The notes under the pieces are model-generated. The model was given only the letters and a program-made list of their open reading frames with translations. It did not search any database and was not told the DNA's origin. Both the position numbers and the translations under genes were made by a program. A DNA stretch of 64,000 bases from JBEISR01 sp044371425 (GTDB taxonomy: Bacteria > Planctomycetota > Planctomycetia > Pirellulales > Pirellulaceae). The stretch spans positions 62,001 through 126,000 of the forward strand of contig JBILTR010000007.1 in assembly GCA_044371425.1 (NCBI GenBank), in the 5' to 3' direction. Shown here in pieces: positions 27,101-35,387 of this stretch (position 1 is its first letter; each line of letters begins with the position of its first letter).

Positions 27101-27478
27101 TGTGATCTCCGCTTCGGACAAGAACCGCTGACGATAGGCCTCATTATCGGCGCTCGATGGGACGATCTCCTTGAGCGCCACTTTGCGATTGAACTCCAGA
27201 TCGACGGCGATCCAAAGCTGTCCCATCCCACCCTGCGTCAGCAACTCGGATTTCTCAAACCTCGGACGTGCTCCCTCATGCGGGCCGGGGGAGCCATGGG
27301 GGAAGTTTCGACGCAGCCTTTCTAGAACCTGATCAAATTGCGACTTCGCGAAGTCGCGATCGGCCCCCTGAAACTCGCGGGCCAGCAAATCCAGATCGAC
27401 CGTCTTGCCAGATAGGTAGGCTTCTTCGATCCGCTGGCAATGGTCGACAATCCGACGCAGGATGTCGGGCTTGATCAA
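24116..27478 (-). CDS. Transmembrane Ser/Thr protein kinase with long C-terminal helical repeat region
   Basis: With the TTG start at 27478 (GGGAG about seven bases upstream) the protein has 1120 residues. An open extension to 27814 reads as non-coding and runs into the opposite gene. The Hanks-type kinase domain (about 74-360) has a glycine loop QGGMGQLW, the ATP lysine in VALKE (K103), HRDLKPAN (209-216), DWG in place of DFG (229-231), APE, and SDIYSLGAILY. The segment between DWG and APE is lengthened and Ser/Asp/Asn-rich. One membrane helix (about 416-436) follows, then about 680 residues of TPR-like and coiled-coil helices. The kinase should be inside the cell and the helical sensor outside. 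Planctomycetes encode dozens of such kinases, often of unknown ligand. Confidence 0.88.
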   Translation of the reverse strand: MIKPDILRRIVDHCQRIEEAYLSGKTVDLDLLAREFQGADRDFAKSQFDQVLERLRRNFPHGSPGPHEGARPRFEKSELLTQGGMGQLWIAVDLEFNRKVALKEIVPSSADNEAYRQRFLSEAEITGRLEHPGIVPVYSLGHHADGRPYYAMRLIAGEDTGTLQAAIERLHQERELSREQFEQGTRDLLGRVVTVCETIAYAHGRGVLHRDLKPANILLGPYGETLVVDWGLARTFAPDSNELVSDSDPNRNSSAAGSQFPHSVTGTILGTPGFAAPEQMGHIESSPDQTTMVTRDLMSMRRGGPWSDIYSLGAILYHILTGQSPLRAASSGGSSLQDPDSRIIDAPRPRAMRSDIPKALEAICLKAMERDPRRRYPDALTLSLELKRYLAGDPVDAWVEPLPLRVSRWFDKHRTISATTTFAMVLTIPLLAFVSMTQSRLRSQYQTASDDLKMLVAQKELAEGQLRQQYLRAVEREDVAIQAIQSFRDRVIHADEFNATPETMEAKRKLLESPIEFFKSFREMLEAEGSSSDHSRLRLAMANLESGKLAQEKSSLEDAIEYYKEAIKLLDSLTDVARLGGKDVANLKLDHDLYRARAHRFIHQAQLQRGDFKEAEIELRKATPFIEPLKQAESERSDVQLELTELNLLVAIREQASGDTDYSASLLAEVREQLKDLQNKGENPEVLRQLIKLRNAQVQHLRADGQVAAAGHELRGLIDFLEDAVDPKSLADPALAQELAKAYASESMLQSIAKDSNQAIASMNRSVGLYRQLVAKNPGSQEYQAEHSNTLARLAELLDSGDVKRSIELLEEAISINRNLRAVDPNSVMNETALMKHIHRLGHQLQREQRDEEAHEVFEEAFPIATKLLNQLRDSSGLLREQLEIGEHLVQYELFKYQLEPARQRLLQLIEGRERLSDLPQAVLADRLAHKQDLKQLILIDERLGNDQVERWRTKFRELAERRLDAKESYAKLKKVGEGIVPENPTELAILANTAADLQDFSLALSLYRKLYELSPDILDQPESPLLMNGVVSAIRTADVDPERTEESRRLAMVWTRQFAKGIRKLQSTSPMPAKRQLDLWRSAPELAVVVRPEELAKLPAEDQAEWNGIWEMVSTKSAD

Positions 27479-27791
27479 CGTGCTTTCTCCCTGCTTGAGT
27501 CGTTCGCCGTGAGGACCCTCTTGCGGGCCAGGAATGAGGGATGGGGTTGCACCTTGTCGTTTGGCGAACCCCGTCCCAAAGATCTCTTCAGATTTTCCCT
27601 CACTCCTCAAGCGTTTTATTGAACAGTTGCAGGATCCAAAAAGCAACCAAACCAGACGAATCGCTTGCGGCCTACTACCTGCTTTGGTAGCGTGAATGGG
27701 ATGCGCCGAACGTCCGAAACGGGAACCGCACCCGATTCGCCCCGCCCACCTGAAGGCTCCTGCCATCCCCATCTCAAAGGCAACAGCAAGC
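27479..27791. promoter_or_regulatory. Divergent spacer between the kinase and PSCyt1/DUF1553 genes
   Basis: These 313 bp separate the two divergent starts as chosen here. Both flanking frames stay open into this region, but there is no ribosome binding site or domain to support the longer versions. The promoters of both genes should lie here. Confidence 0.4.
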
Positions 27792-30191
27792 ATGTTCCCT
27801 GGGTATCGACGCATGGCGATTCCTGCTTTCTGCTTCGCTGTTCTTGGTGCGGCTTTGGCGGTTCAATGCCAGGGCCAGGAGACGGCGACGGAACGGGAGG
27901 GAATCGAATTCTTTGAACGCAAGATCCGCCCTTTGTTGGCGGAGCATTGCTGGGAGTGCCATGCGGCCGATTCGAACCCGCTTCAAGGCGGGTTCCGCCT
28001 GGACGATCGCGACGGCATCCTTGCTGGCGGGGACAATGGCCCCGCGGTCGACCAGAAATCGCCTAGCGACAGTCTATTGCTGCAGGTGGTGCAGTATCGA
28101 CTTGGCGACCTGGAGATGCCGCCGGCAGGGAAGTTGCCCGATCATCAGATTGCTCTCCTGGAGGAATGGATTGCCCGTGGACTGCCGATGCCGGAGATTT
28201 CCCGAAAGGCGATTCCCGCGGGCGGCATCGATCTGGAGCAAGGGAGGAATCACTGGGCGTTTCAGCCTCTCTGGGATCGACCATCCCCCGTGTCATCGCA
28301 TCGACCGTGGGCTTCATGGCCAAGCGTTCCTGCCGACTCTTGGATTGCTGCAACGCTGGAGTCGCAACGGAAGGCGCCGGTGGAGTCATCCAGTCGACGG
28401 GCATGGATGCGGCGTGCTTCGATCGATCTGCTTGGGGTGGCTGCGACGTATGACCAGATCGAAGCCTTCGTCGGCGATTCGCGGCCGGACGCCTATGAAC
28501 GGCAGGTCGACGCGTGGCTGGCTAGTCCCAGGTTGGGGGAAAAGTGGGGGCGAGCTTGGCTGGAACTGGTCCGATACAGCGACGTGATGGAAGAGTGGGC
28601 CGAAATCCACGATGCGCATCGGTATCGGGATTGGGTCGTCGATGCGATCAATAGCGATCTGCCCTATCCCCAATTTGCCTCCTACCAATTGGCGGCAGAC
28701 CAGATCCAAGATGCGAAGCCGGAGGATCTCGCTGCCCTTGGCATGATCGGCATCAGTCCCTCGTACTGGAAGGAACTCCAGCTGCCGGTCGAAATCATCA
28801 AGATGATCGTTTCCGACGAATACGAAGAACGCGTGCACACCTTCTCCAGTACCTTTCTCGGTATCAACATGGCGTGCGCCAGATGCCACGATCACAAGTT
28901 TGACCCCATCACGACGGAAGATTATTACGCGTTGGCTGCCGTGTTTGCCAACACCCGCATCATCAATCGGGTGCTCGATCATCAGATCGATTCCCTTGCA
29001 GTCCTGGAAGCCAAGTCCAAGCTGAAGCAGTGGGAACCGAAGGTTCAGCAATCGATCAGCGCGATGGAACCGCTGCGAAAGAAGGAGTCGGAGGGAGCGT
29101 TGACGGCCGAGGAGAAGGAGAAACTATCGAACCTGCAGAAGGAACTGGATGGATTGAAGGAGCAGATCGAGGCGGCCAAGCGGACCCCTGGCCTAGAGCT
29201 ACCGAGTGCGCCGGGGGCTATCGATGCCCGGCTGCAGGTGCTGGAGGCGGTGGGAACGCATGGCAGCCGCATCGAGTACTCGCCACAGATGGCACCCATG
29301 TCGGTGGAGATACGCGGCAACCCGAATCGGCTTGGTAAGGCGATCGAGCCCCGTTTTGTGTCGGTTTTATCGAGCCGCGTCGACTCCTTTGGGACCCAGG
29401 GGAGCGGCCGGAGGCAGCTGGCTGAATCGCTTTTCCAGGACGCCCGTCCCCTGGTGGCTCGGGTCATGGTCAATCGCATCTTCGCGCAGCTGTTTGGCCG
29501 CGGCATCGTGGCGACTCCCAGCGACTTCGGGAAACAGGGGACCCCTCCAAGCCACCCAGAACTGCTCGATCACCTCGCCTCCCAGTGGATCGCTCATCAA
29601 TGGTCGATCAAATGGCTGCTAAGAGAACTGGTCCTCTCGTCTACCTATCGCCAGCGGGTTGCGATGGAGGAGGAGGAGCGAAGTCGACCGGAGCTATTTG
29701 CATCGTATCCGCTGCGTCGCCTGGAAGTGGAGTCCTGGCGAGACAGCGTGTTGCAGGCGACTGGTTCCATCGACTGGACGATGGGAGGTGCCCCTCAGGA
29801 TTTAAGCGACGTCGCGAACGCCAGGCGAACCCTTTATGGGGTGATCAAGCGACGGGAATTGAATGATTTGCTTCGGCTGTATGACTTCCCGGATCCACTG
29901 ACTCACAGCGCCACGCGCGTTGCGACAACAACGCCCCTGCAGCAACTGTTTGTTCTCAACGGACCGTTTCTCAGGCAGCAGGCAGCAGCACTTTGCGAGC
30001 GGCTAGATCGGCAGGCAGGGCCCGACCGAAAAACGCGGATTGTGCAAGCCTACCGATGGGTGTTTGGCCGGGATCCCGAAGCGGCGGAAATGGAGCTGGC
30101 GGAGCAATTTCTCGATTCCGACCAGCCGCAAGTTTGGCACCAGTGGGCGCACGCCCTGCTGGGCAGCAACGAACTGGCCTATCTGGAATAA
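27792..30191 (+). CDS. PSCyt1/DUF1549/DUF1553 planctomycete cytochrome protein
   Basis: The 799-residue exported protein has a signal peptide at MAIPAFCFAVLGAALAVQC. The PSCyt1 domain carries a haem-type CWECH (53-57) in the context RPLLAEHCWECHA and the family KSPSDSLLL and MPPAGKLPDHQIALLEEWI phrases. DUF1549 follows, with SRRAWMRRASIDLLGV and LGEKWGRAWLELVRYSD, and a second haem-type motif CARCH (362-366) in ACARCHDHKFDPI. A helical segment (about 410-480) precedes DUF1553 (ARVMVNRIFAQLFGRGIV, TPSDFGKQGTPPSHPELLDH). The function is unproven; such proteins are paired with DUF1501 proteins, as here 14 nt downstream, and are proposed to act in oxidation or breakdown of complex carbohydrates. 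The start could also be 27813. Confidence 0.93.
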   Translation: MFPGYRRMAIPAFCFAVLGAALAVQCQGQETATEREGIEFFERKIRPLLAEHCWECHAADSNPLQGGFRLDDRDGILAGGDNGPAVDQKSPSDSLLLQVVQYRLGDLEMPPAGKLPDHQIALLEEWIARGLPMPEISRKAIPAGGIDLEQGRNHWAFQPLWDRPSPVSSHRPWASWPSVPADSWIAATLESQRKAPVESSSRRAWMRRASIDLLGVAATYDQIEAFVGDSRPDAYERQVDAWLASPRLGEKWGRAWLELVRYSDVMEEWAEIHDAHRYRDWVVDAINSDLPYPQFASYQLAADQIQDAKPEDLAALGMIGISPSYWKELQLPVEIIKMIVSDEYEERVHTFSSTFLGINMACARCHDHKFDPITTEDYYALAAVFANTRIINRVLDHQIDSLAVLEAKSKLKQWEPKVQQSISAMEPLRKKESEGALTAEEKEKLSNLQKELDGLKEQIEAAKRTPGLELPSAPGAIDARLQVLEAVGTHGSRIEYSPQMAPMSVEIRGNPNRLGKAIEPRFVSVLSSRVDSFGTQGSGRRQLAESLFQDARPLVARVMVNRIFAQLFGRGIVATPSDFGKQGTPPSHPELLDHLASQWIAHQWSIKWLLRELVLSSTYRQRVAMEEEERSRPELFASYPLRRLEVESWRDSVLQATGSIDWTMGGAPQDLSDVANARRTLYGVIKRRELNDLLRLYDFPDPLTHSATRVATTTPLQQLFVLNGPFLRQQAAALCERLDRQAGPDRKTRIVQAYRWVFGRDPEAAEMELAEQFLDSDQPQVWHQWAHALLGSNELAYLE

Positions 30192-30205
30192 CAGGAACCA
30201 CTGTC

Positions 30206-31561
30206 ATGGCAGCAATCCATCGGCGCCACTGGCTTCAGCAAGCAAGTAGCTCACTGGGCGCCCTTGCCGTCGCGCAAGGACTCGATCTACACGCTGCGAC
30301 GGGCCCTCATTTTGCACCACGCGCCAAACGGATCATCCATCTGTTCATGAATGGTGGTCCCTTTCAGTGCGACCTTTTTGACCCCAAGCCCGACCTGAAT
30401 CGTTTCGCTGGCCAAAAACCTCCGGGGGCCGACTTGCGCACCGAGAGGCCAACCGGCAATTTGATGGCCGTCCCTTTCCGATTCTCGCAGCATGGGGAAA
30501 GCGGGCTTTCGGTCAGCGAGCTTCTTCCGCGGACCGCGCGTCTGGCCGATGAACTGTGCGTGATTCGTTCGATGCACACCGACAACCCAAATCACGGTCC
30601 TGCGCTCTTCATGATGAACAACGGGACGATCACCCCCAACCGCCCAACGCTGGGCGCTTGGCTGTCCTATGGACTGGGGAGCGAGAATGAGAATCTCCCC
30701 AGCTTCGTCGCCTGCTGCCCCGGCCGCCCCGTGCGGTTTGCCGAATTGTGGAGCAGCGCGTTCCTGCCAGCAGAGCATCAGGGAACCTACGTCAATCACT
30801 CCCAACTGGACCCCAGGAAGATGATCCCCTTCCTCTCGTCCGATCCATCGCAACCGCTTCCCAAATCGCAGCGCCAGCAGCTCGATCTGCTCCAGCAACT
30901 CAACCAACGCCACGCCCAGACGCTTGGCCTCCACCCCGACCTGCTGGCTCGCATCCAGTCGATGGAGACAGCCTACCGCATGCAGATGGAGGCGAGCGAT
31001 GCATTCGATATCCAGAAGGAACCGGAATCGGTGCGGGAGGAATATGGGAAAAGCGACTTTTCCAACGGTTGCCTCCTGGCCAGAAGGCTAGCCGAGCGAG
31101 GGGTGCGGTTCATTCAGGTCTATTACGGAAATGGCCAGCCCTGGGATACCCATGCTGGTCACACCGAAGCCACCCGAAAGCTCTGCCTCGATATCGACCG
31201 CCCAGTGGCGGCCCTGCTGTCGGACCTGAAGCGACGAGGCATGCTGGAAGAGACGCTGGTGTTGTGGGGGGGCGAGTTCGGTAGAACCCCGACGACCGAG
31301 GGATCTGACGGTCGGGACCACAACCCTTGGGGATTCACCGTCTGGATGGCTGGAGGCGGAGTACGGGGTGGGATGGCCTATGGTGCCACCGATCCCTTTG
31401 GCTTCAAAGCGGTCGAAAACAAGGTGCATATCCACGACCTTCATGCCACCCTCCTGCATCTGATGGGTTTCGATCACACCCGGTTGACCTACCGGCACGC
31501 CGGCCGCGACTACCGTCTGACCGATGTCTTCGGCAAAGTGATTCAACCCATCCTGGCCTGA
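30206..31561 (+). CDS. DUF1501 protein (sulfatase-like fold), Tat-type N-terminus
   Basis: The 451-residue protein starts at 30206, 14 nt after the DUF1553 gene. The N-terminus (HRRHWLQ at 5-11, then a mild hydrophobic stretch) resembles the twin-Arg signals of DUF1501 proteins. Family phrases are HLFMNGGPFQCDLFDPKP, ELCVIRSMHTDNPNHGPA, GGEFGRTPTTEGSDGRDHNP and the C-terminal DLHATLLHLMGFDH. DUF1501 belongs to the alkaline phosphatase/sulfatase superfamily; the Asp/His/Asn positions in these phrases are possible metal ligands, but no activity is shown. It forms an operon with the cytochrome partner. The stop lies in a 9-bp tandem repeat that supplies two more in-frame TGA codons. Confidence 0.93.
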   Translation: MAAIHRRHWLQQASSSLGALAVAQGLDLHAATGPHFAPRAKRIIHLFMNGGPFQCDLFDPKPDLNRFAGQKPPGADLRTERPTGNLMAVPFRFSQHGESGLSVSELLPRTARLADELCVIRSMHTDNPNHGPALFMMNNGTITPNRPTLGAWLSYGLGSENENLPSFVACCPGRPVRFAELWSSAFLPAEHQGTYVNHSQLDPRKMIPFLSSDPSQPLPKSQRQQLDLLQQLNQRHAQTLGLHPDLLARIQSMETAYRMQMEASDAFDIQKEPESVREEYGKSDFSNGCLLARRLAERGVRFIQVYYGNGQPWDTHAGHTEATRKLCLDIDRPVAALLSDLKRRGMLEETLVLWGGEFGRTPTTEGSDGRDHNPWGFTVWMAGGGVRGGMAYGATDPFGFKAVENKVHIHDLHATLLHLMGFDHTRLTYRHAGRDYRLTDVFGKVIQPILA

Positions 31562-31583
31562 TGGACCTGATGGACCTGATGGA
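31557..31583 (+). repeat. Three tandem copies of a 9-bp repeat carrying the stop codon
   Basis: CCTGATGGA occurs three times in a row. Since 9 is a multiple of 3, the DUF1501 stop TGA (31559) is repeated in frame at 31568 and 31577. Confidence 0.9.
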
Positions 31584-31676
31584 CCGGTGGCACATCCGTT
31601 CGTTAGGTGTCACAATGGGGAGGTTTGGTGCCAGTCGAACTTCTCTTCTTGTCTTCTTTTCTTCGGCAGTCGAATC

Positions 31677-33788
31677 ATGTTGCTTCCCACTCTTAAGCGG
31701 CTATCGGTTTGGCTTCTGCTGGTTCTTTGGATGGGCCTGGCTGCGCTGGGGGCCGACTACAAGGAAGGGGAGGAAATCGAGGTCTTCTTCCTCAATGAAT
31801 GGCGCCCCGCCAAGGTGCTGGATGTCAACAAGCAGGGATTGGTGCAGGCCGAGTTCCAGTTTGCCAATACGGTCAAGATCGAGGTCTTCAAACCGGAGGC
31901 GGTCCGAGCGAAATATGAATCGGGGGCGATCTGGCGCGGACGCACCTGGTCGGATGCTTCCGGCAGCTTCAAGATCAAAGCCGCTCTACTTGGCGTGCTT
32001 CCCGACAAAGTCCAGTTGCGGAAGACCGATGGCCAGGAGATCGAGGTGCCGATCGCCAAACTGAGCGAGAGCGACCAGAAGTTCCTGAAAAAAATTCGCT
32101 CCGAAGCTGGAGGCGGAAGCCCGATCGCTTTGGCGCCGAAAATCGAGCCCTTCGATCTGACCTACAACGCGTTCGGAGATAAGCCACTAGGACCTGTCTC
32201 AATCCCCGCTGGCAAGTTGGCGCAGTCCTCCGGATTTCAGCTCGATCCAGACCCGCTTCGCAGCAGCCTGAAGATGCAGCAGGCAGGGGTTGGGATACCG
32301 CAAGCCAACTTCTTCGATAACCTGGGCAGCGTGATTCCCCTAGGAGGCCCTGATGGCTGGATGCTGGTCGGGCTGGAGGATATGCGCGGCAATCAGGCGG
32401 AAGCGCCGACGCGCATCTACTGGGCATCCTTGGCCAAATCCCAGTTCAAGTCGATGCATTCGTTTCCCAGCGGTCTGACACTGGTCGACTACCACCCTGG
32501 ATCCAAGCAGCTGCTGACATTCACCACCGTGGGAGAGGGTGCCTTCCGCAGCGATCCCCTGCTGACCATCTGGTCGGTCCAGCCCAATTCGACCGAACCG
32601 ACGGGGGTGATCAGCTGGAAGGCAAGGCTGGGGGAAGGAAAGCACCTCGGCAACGCCCCCCCATGGGCTCGCTTCGCCACCGGTGACCTGGTGCTGCAGC
32701 GCGACAGCGATCACCGGATGATCGGATGGGATATCCAGAACAAAAAGATTGCCTGGTCGACAGCTCAAGAGTCGTTCTTCGCTCCGGAACCTCTCCTGTC
32801 TCCAGGAGGCAAGTACTTGTTCCTGCCAGAGGACAAGCGGGTGCGGATCCTCGATCCCAACCGAGGGGAAGTGCTGGGATCTGTCGAACTGACAACATCC
32901 TGCTCCGGCCTGGCACTGCATCAAGATGGTCGCAAACTGGCGATCCTCGCCAACACGCATCTCTTGATTGTCGATCTGACTGGGAAGGAACCCATCCGGG
33001 AAGTGGATGCCTCCACGGTGGGGACTCCCTTTGCCACCAAGATCGATTGGGTCAACGATGATCTTCTCGCCGTTTCAACCGGACAGCGCGACTTTGTTCT
33101 CTTCAGCCTCGAAAAGGGACTGCCTGCCTGGAGCTATTCCTTCGATATCAACGTCTACCGCGCGGAGAGCCGAAGTGGTCGAGCCAGGTCGCTGATCGAT
33201 GGCCATCTCTGTTACGCCGCAGCACTGGAAGGAGTCCAGGAGGGGTACGTGGTGGGCGCGGTGAAGATCCCCGAGCCGTCGGTGCTGGAGGCGGTCACCA
33301 AGATTCAGAGGAAGGACTACATGCTGGCCGGACCGGGGACAAAAGTGCGGGTTCAGGCCAACGGGGACCAGGCGTCGACGGTGCTGGAAAAGCTGCGAAA
33401 GCAGGTGGTGGACAACCAGTGGGTCGAAAGCAACAACGCCGAATTCCTCCTGGCGGGTGAAATCAAGACGATGCCAGCGCAGACCACCGAGTACCAGAAC
33501 ATGATGACGCGCCAGGTGGTATCAGTCACCGTCTCCCCAATCGTCTCTTCGATGGTGCTCAGTCGAGGTCAAGAAGTCGTCTGGCAGAGCGCCAGTAGCA
33601 ACGGGGTCCCCCCCATCGTTCGACTCGAAGAGGGAAAGAGTCTGCAAAGCGAAGCAGACCAATGGCAAAAGCCCGATGTCGAGTTCTTCTCGCGGCAGGA
33701 TGTGCCGCAGGAAGTGATGGATCCAAAGAAGCGTGGAGGGGTTGGCACCAGCGATGTGACGCTGAAGGGACTGGTGCCACGCCGCTGA
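31677..33788 (+). CDS. Secreted SHD1-domain protein with beta-propeller
   Basis: From the ATG at 31677 the protein has 703 residues and a signal peptide (VWLLLVLWMGLAALGA). Residues about 28-82 form a small beta domain (YKEGEEIEVFFLNEWRPAKV). Residues 87-140 match SHD1 (SLA1 homology domain 1): RTWSDASGSFKIKAALLG then DGQEIEVPIAKLSESDQKFL. In planctomycetes SHD1 is common in secreted proteins, while in yeast Sla1 it binds peptide motifs. Residues about 220-520 show beta-propeller-like repeats (GWMLVGLEDM, LLTIWSVQP, MIGWDIQNKKIAWST, VRILDPNRGEVLG). The C-terminal 170 residues are a further uncharacterised domain. A role in protein or polymer binding is inferred. No strong ribosome binding site is visible, but the signal peptide supports the start. 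Confidence 0.85.
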   Translation: MLLPTLKRLSVWLLLVLWMGLAALGADYKEGEEIEVFFLNEWRPAKVLDVNKQGLVQAEFQFANTVKIEVFKPEAVRAKYESGAIWRGRTWSDASGSFKIKAALLGVLPDKVQLRKTDGQEIEVPIAKLSESDQKFLKKIRSEAGGGSPIALAPKIEPFDLTYNAFGDKPLGPVSIPAGKLAQSSGFQLDPDPLRSSLKMQQAGVGIPQANFFDNLGSVIPLGGPDGWMLVGLEDMRGNQAEAPTRIYWASLAKSQFKSMHSFPSGLTLVDYHPGSKQLLTFTTVGEGAFRSDPLLTIWSVQPNSTEPTGVISWKARLGEGKHLGNAPPWARFATGDLVLQRDSDHRMIGWDIQNKKIAWSTAQESFFAPEPLLSPGGKYLFLPEDKRVRILDPNRGEVLGSVELTTSCSGLALHQDGRKLAILANTHLLIVDLTGKEPIREVDASTVGTPFATKIDWVNDDLLAVSTGQRDFVLFSLEKGLPAWSYSFDINVYRAESRSGRARSLIDGHLCYAAALEGVQEGYVVGAVKIPEPSVLEAVTKIQRKDYMLAGPGTKVRVQANGDQASTVLEKLRKQVVDNQWVESNNAEFLLAGEIKTMPAQTTEYQNMMTRQVVSVTVSPIVSSMVLSRGQEVVWQSASSNGVPPIVRLEEGKSLQSEADQWQKPDVEFFSRQDVPQEVMDPKKRGGVGTSDVTLKGLVPRR

Positions 33789-33850
33789 TCGGCGGCGATC
33801 GGGTCTTCGCCTGCCCCGAGCCGGCTTCGATGCGATCGAGCGAGATGGGA

Positions 33851-35182
33851 CTAGAGTTTTCTTCGCATCTGGTACAACCATCGTAGCGCGGTGTTCATCA
33901 TGGCTTCACCAGCTCCCACTTCAGCGGGTGCCACGGTGGTGTCTGCGCCATAGCCTCCCTCCGCAGCCGCCTCAATGGTCGGGAAGTACTGGTGGTAGCC
34001 ATTGGCATAGCCGCAGAAGATCAGTTGCTTCACCCGAGCCCGCTCGCGCAGGTGGATGGCATGCTGGCAGAAGAATTCTCCAGATCCAGCGACCAGAGCG
34101 ATCTCTTGATTGATGAGGGCGACCGTCAGGCGGGGCCGAATTCCCTCTTCGTACTCGTCGACAAAGGTCGCCACCAATTCGGGAAAGAAAGCGATGGAGT
34201 AAGCGCCGATGACGACCGGATTCTTGAAGTTAGTGCGCGATGCGAACTGAAAACGTTCTTCGCGCACTTCTAGGCTGGGACGGCGAGGCTGACTGGGGGT
34301 AAGGGTTCCTGCCAACTGGACAACCTGCCTTCCCAAGGCTCTTCCGAAGGCGGCGTGATCGCCGTGTCCCGAACGATCGGTGGAGCAGTCTCCCGAGGCG
34401 CCTTGCAAAAAGATCGCCTGGCCCCCAAGCGCCGCCTCGACCTCCGACCGCATCGCCCCGACAAAGTCGCTGGAGAAAAGGCGTCGGTCTTCGGGGATGC
34501 TTGTCGGATGAGCGGCGAAATTGACGAGGGTGCCGATGGTTTTGCCGTTGGCGACATCTTGAAACCGTAGCACCTGAAGAGATCGATCGAGCGGTATGGG
34601 GGGGATCTTCGAATGTCGATTGCGGTTATAACCAGTCAGCTCGGTCGATCCATACTGCAGCGATGCCTCGACGCGATTGGCGTCCGCTTCGAGAATCGCA
34701 TCAACAATCCGTTCTTCCATCATCGCAACGTAGGCGATTGCATCATCGAATCTCCCCTTTCCCCTTCCGGCGCGGTCGCTGAGTTCCACCACGGGACCAT
34801 GATGCGTATGCGATCCGGCGATAATCGAATGCTCGATCCCCGCGCGCGACGCAATCGCCTCCCGAATCCTCCCCAGAGAAGCTTCGGAAGGGGATCGACC
34901 GAGATCCAGCCCAACGATCGCCAGTTTCCTGCCTTCGATGGCGATCACCATGGCGGTCGCCTGGAGGGGATCCAGCGTCCCTTCCGATAGCTGGGCATGG
35001 CGAGATCCATAACCCCACATCGGCACCGGCTTTTCGGGAGTCACATCGCGAACAGCGGTCCCTGCAGTCCAGCCAGATGACGATTGAGCGTTGGACTTCG
35101 CCACAGGAAGTAGAAAGAGCAACAGCAGAAGAAGAGGGGTGACGATCATCGATCGTCGATGCAATCCAGCCGGGAAAGACAT
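33851..35182 (-). CDS. Neutral/alkaline ceramidase N-terminal-domain-like exported hydrolase
   Basis: The 443-residue protein starts at 35182 with GGAGG five bases upstream and has a signal peptide (LLLLLLFLLPVAKSNAQ). It matches the non-lysosomal ceramidase N-terminal family (PF04734): TAVRDVTPEKPVPMWGYGSR, LAIVGLDLGRSP, AGSHTHHGPVVELSDRAG (with the His pair typical of the zinc site), NFAAHPTSIPEDRRLFSSDFVGAM and QGASGDCSTDRSG, where the last segment occupies the position of the ceramidase nucleophile region. Full ceramidases are longer and have a C-terminal Ig-like domain, absent here. Planctomycetes have many such short versions; the substrate is probably a lipid or amide but is not known. 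The gene is divergent from the dihaem cytochrome gene, 205 bp away. Confidence 0.88.
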   Translation of the reverse strand: MSFPAGLHRRSMIVTPLLLLLLFLLPVAKSNAQSSSGWTAGTAVRDVTPEKPVPMWGYGSRHAQLSEGTLDPLQATAMVIAIEGRKLAIVGLDLGRSPSEASLGRIREAIASRAGIEHSIIAGSHTHHGPVVELSDRAGRGKGRFDDAIAYVAMMEERIVDAILEADANRVEASLQYGSTELTGYNRNRHSKIPPIPLDRSLQVLRFQDVANGKTIGTLVNFAAHPTSIPEDRRLFSSDFVGAMRSEVEAALGGQAIFLQGASGDCSTDRSGHGDHAAFGRALGRQVVQLAGTLTPSQPRRPSLEVREERFQFASRTNFKNPVVIGAYSIAFFPELVATFVDEYEEGIRPRLTVALINQEIALVAGSGEFFCQHAIHLRERARVKQLIFCGYANGYHQYFPTIEAAAEGGYGADTTVAPAEVGAGEAMMNTALRWLYQMRRKL

Positions 35183-35387
35183 GCCAGCCTCCGGAAGGGA
35201 TTCGAGACTCCAATGGCACGGTGCGAGAACCAGTGGCGCGAGAAACAGCGGTTCGCACATGAGCACCGATGGATGGGAGGGTAGAGCATTCCGCCACGCA
35301 TTGCAACCGGCTCCTCCCACGCAGTGCAGGGAAGCTCGGTTGCCGTTACGATGGTTCGCGAAGATGCCCAGCGCAGGGAGCCCGCAA

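Noticed and set aside
27479..27814. N-terminal extension of the kinase to the ATG at 27814
   Set aside because: The extension has no domain and overlaps the start of the divergent cytochrome gene; the TTG at 27478 has a good ribosome binding site.
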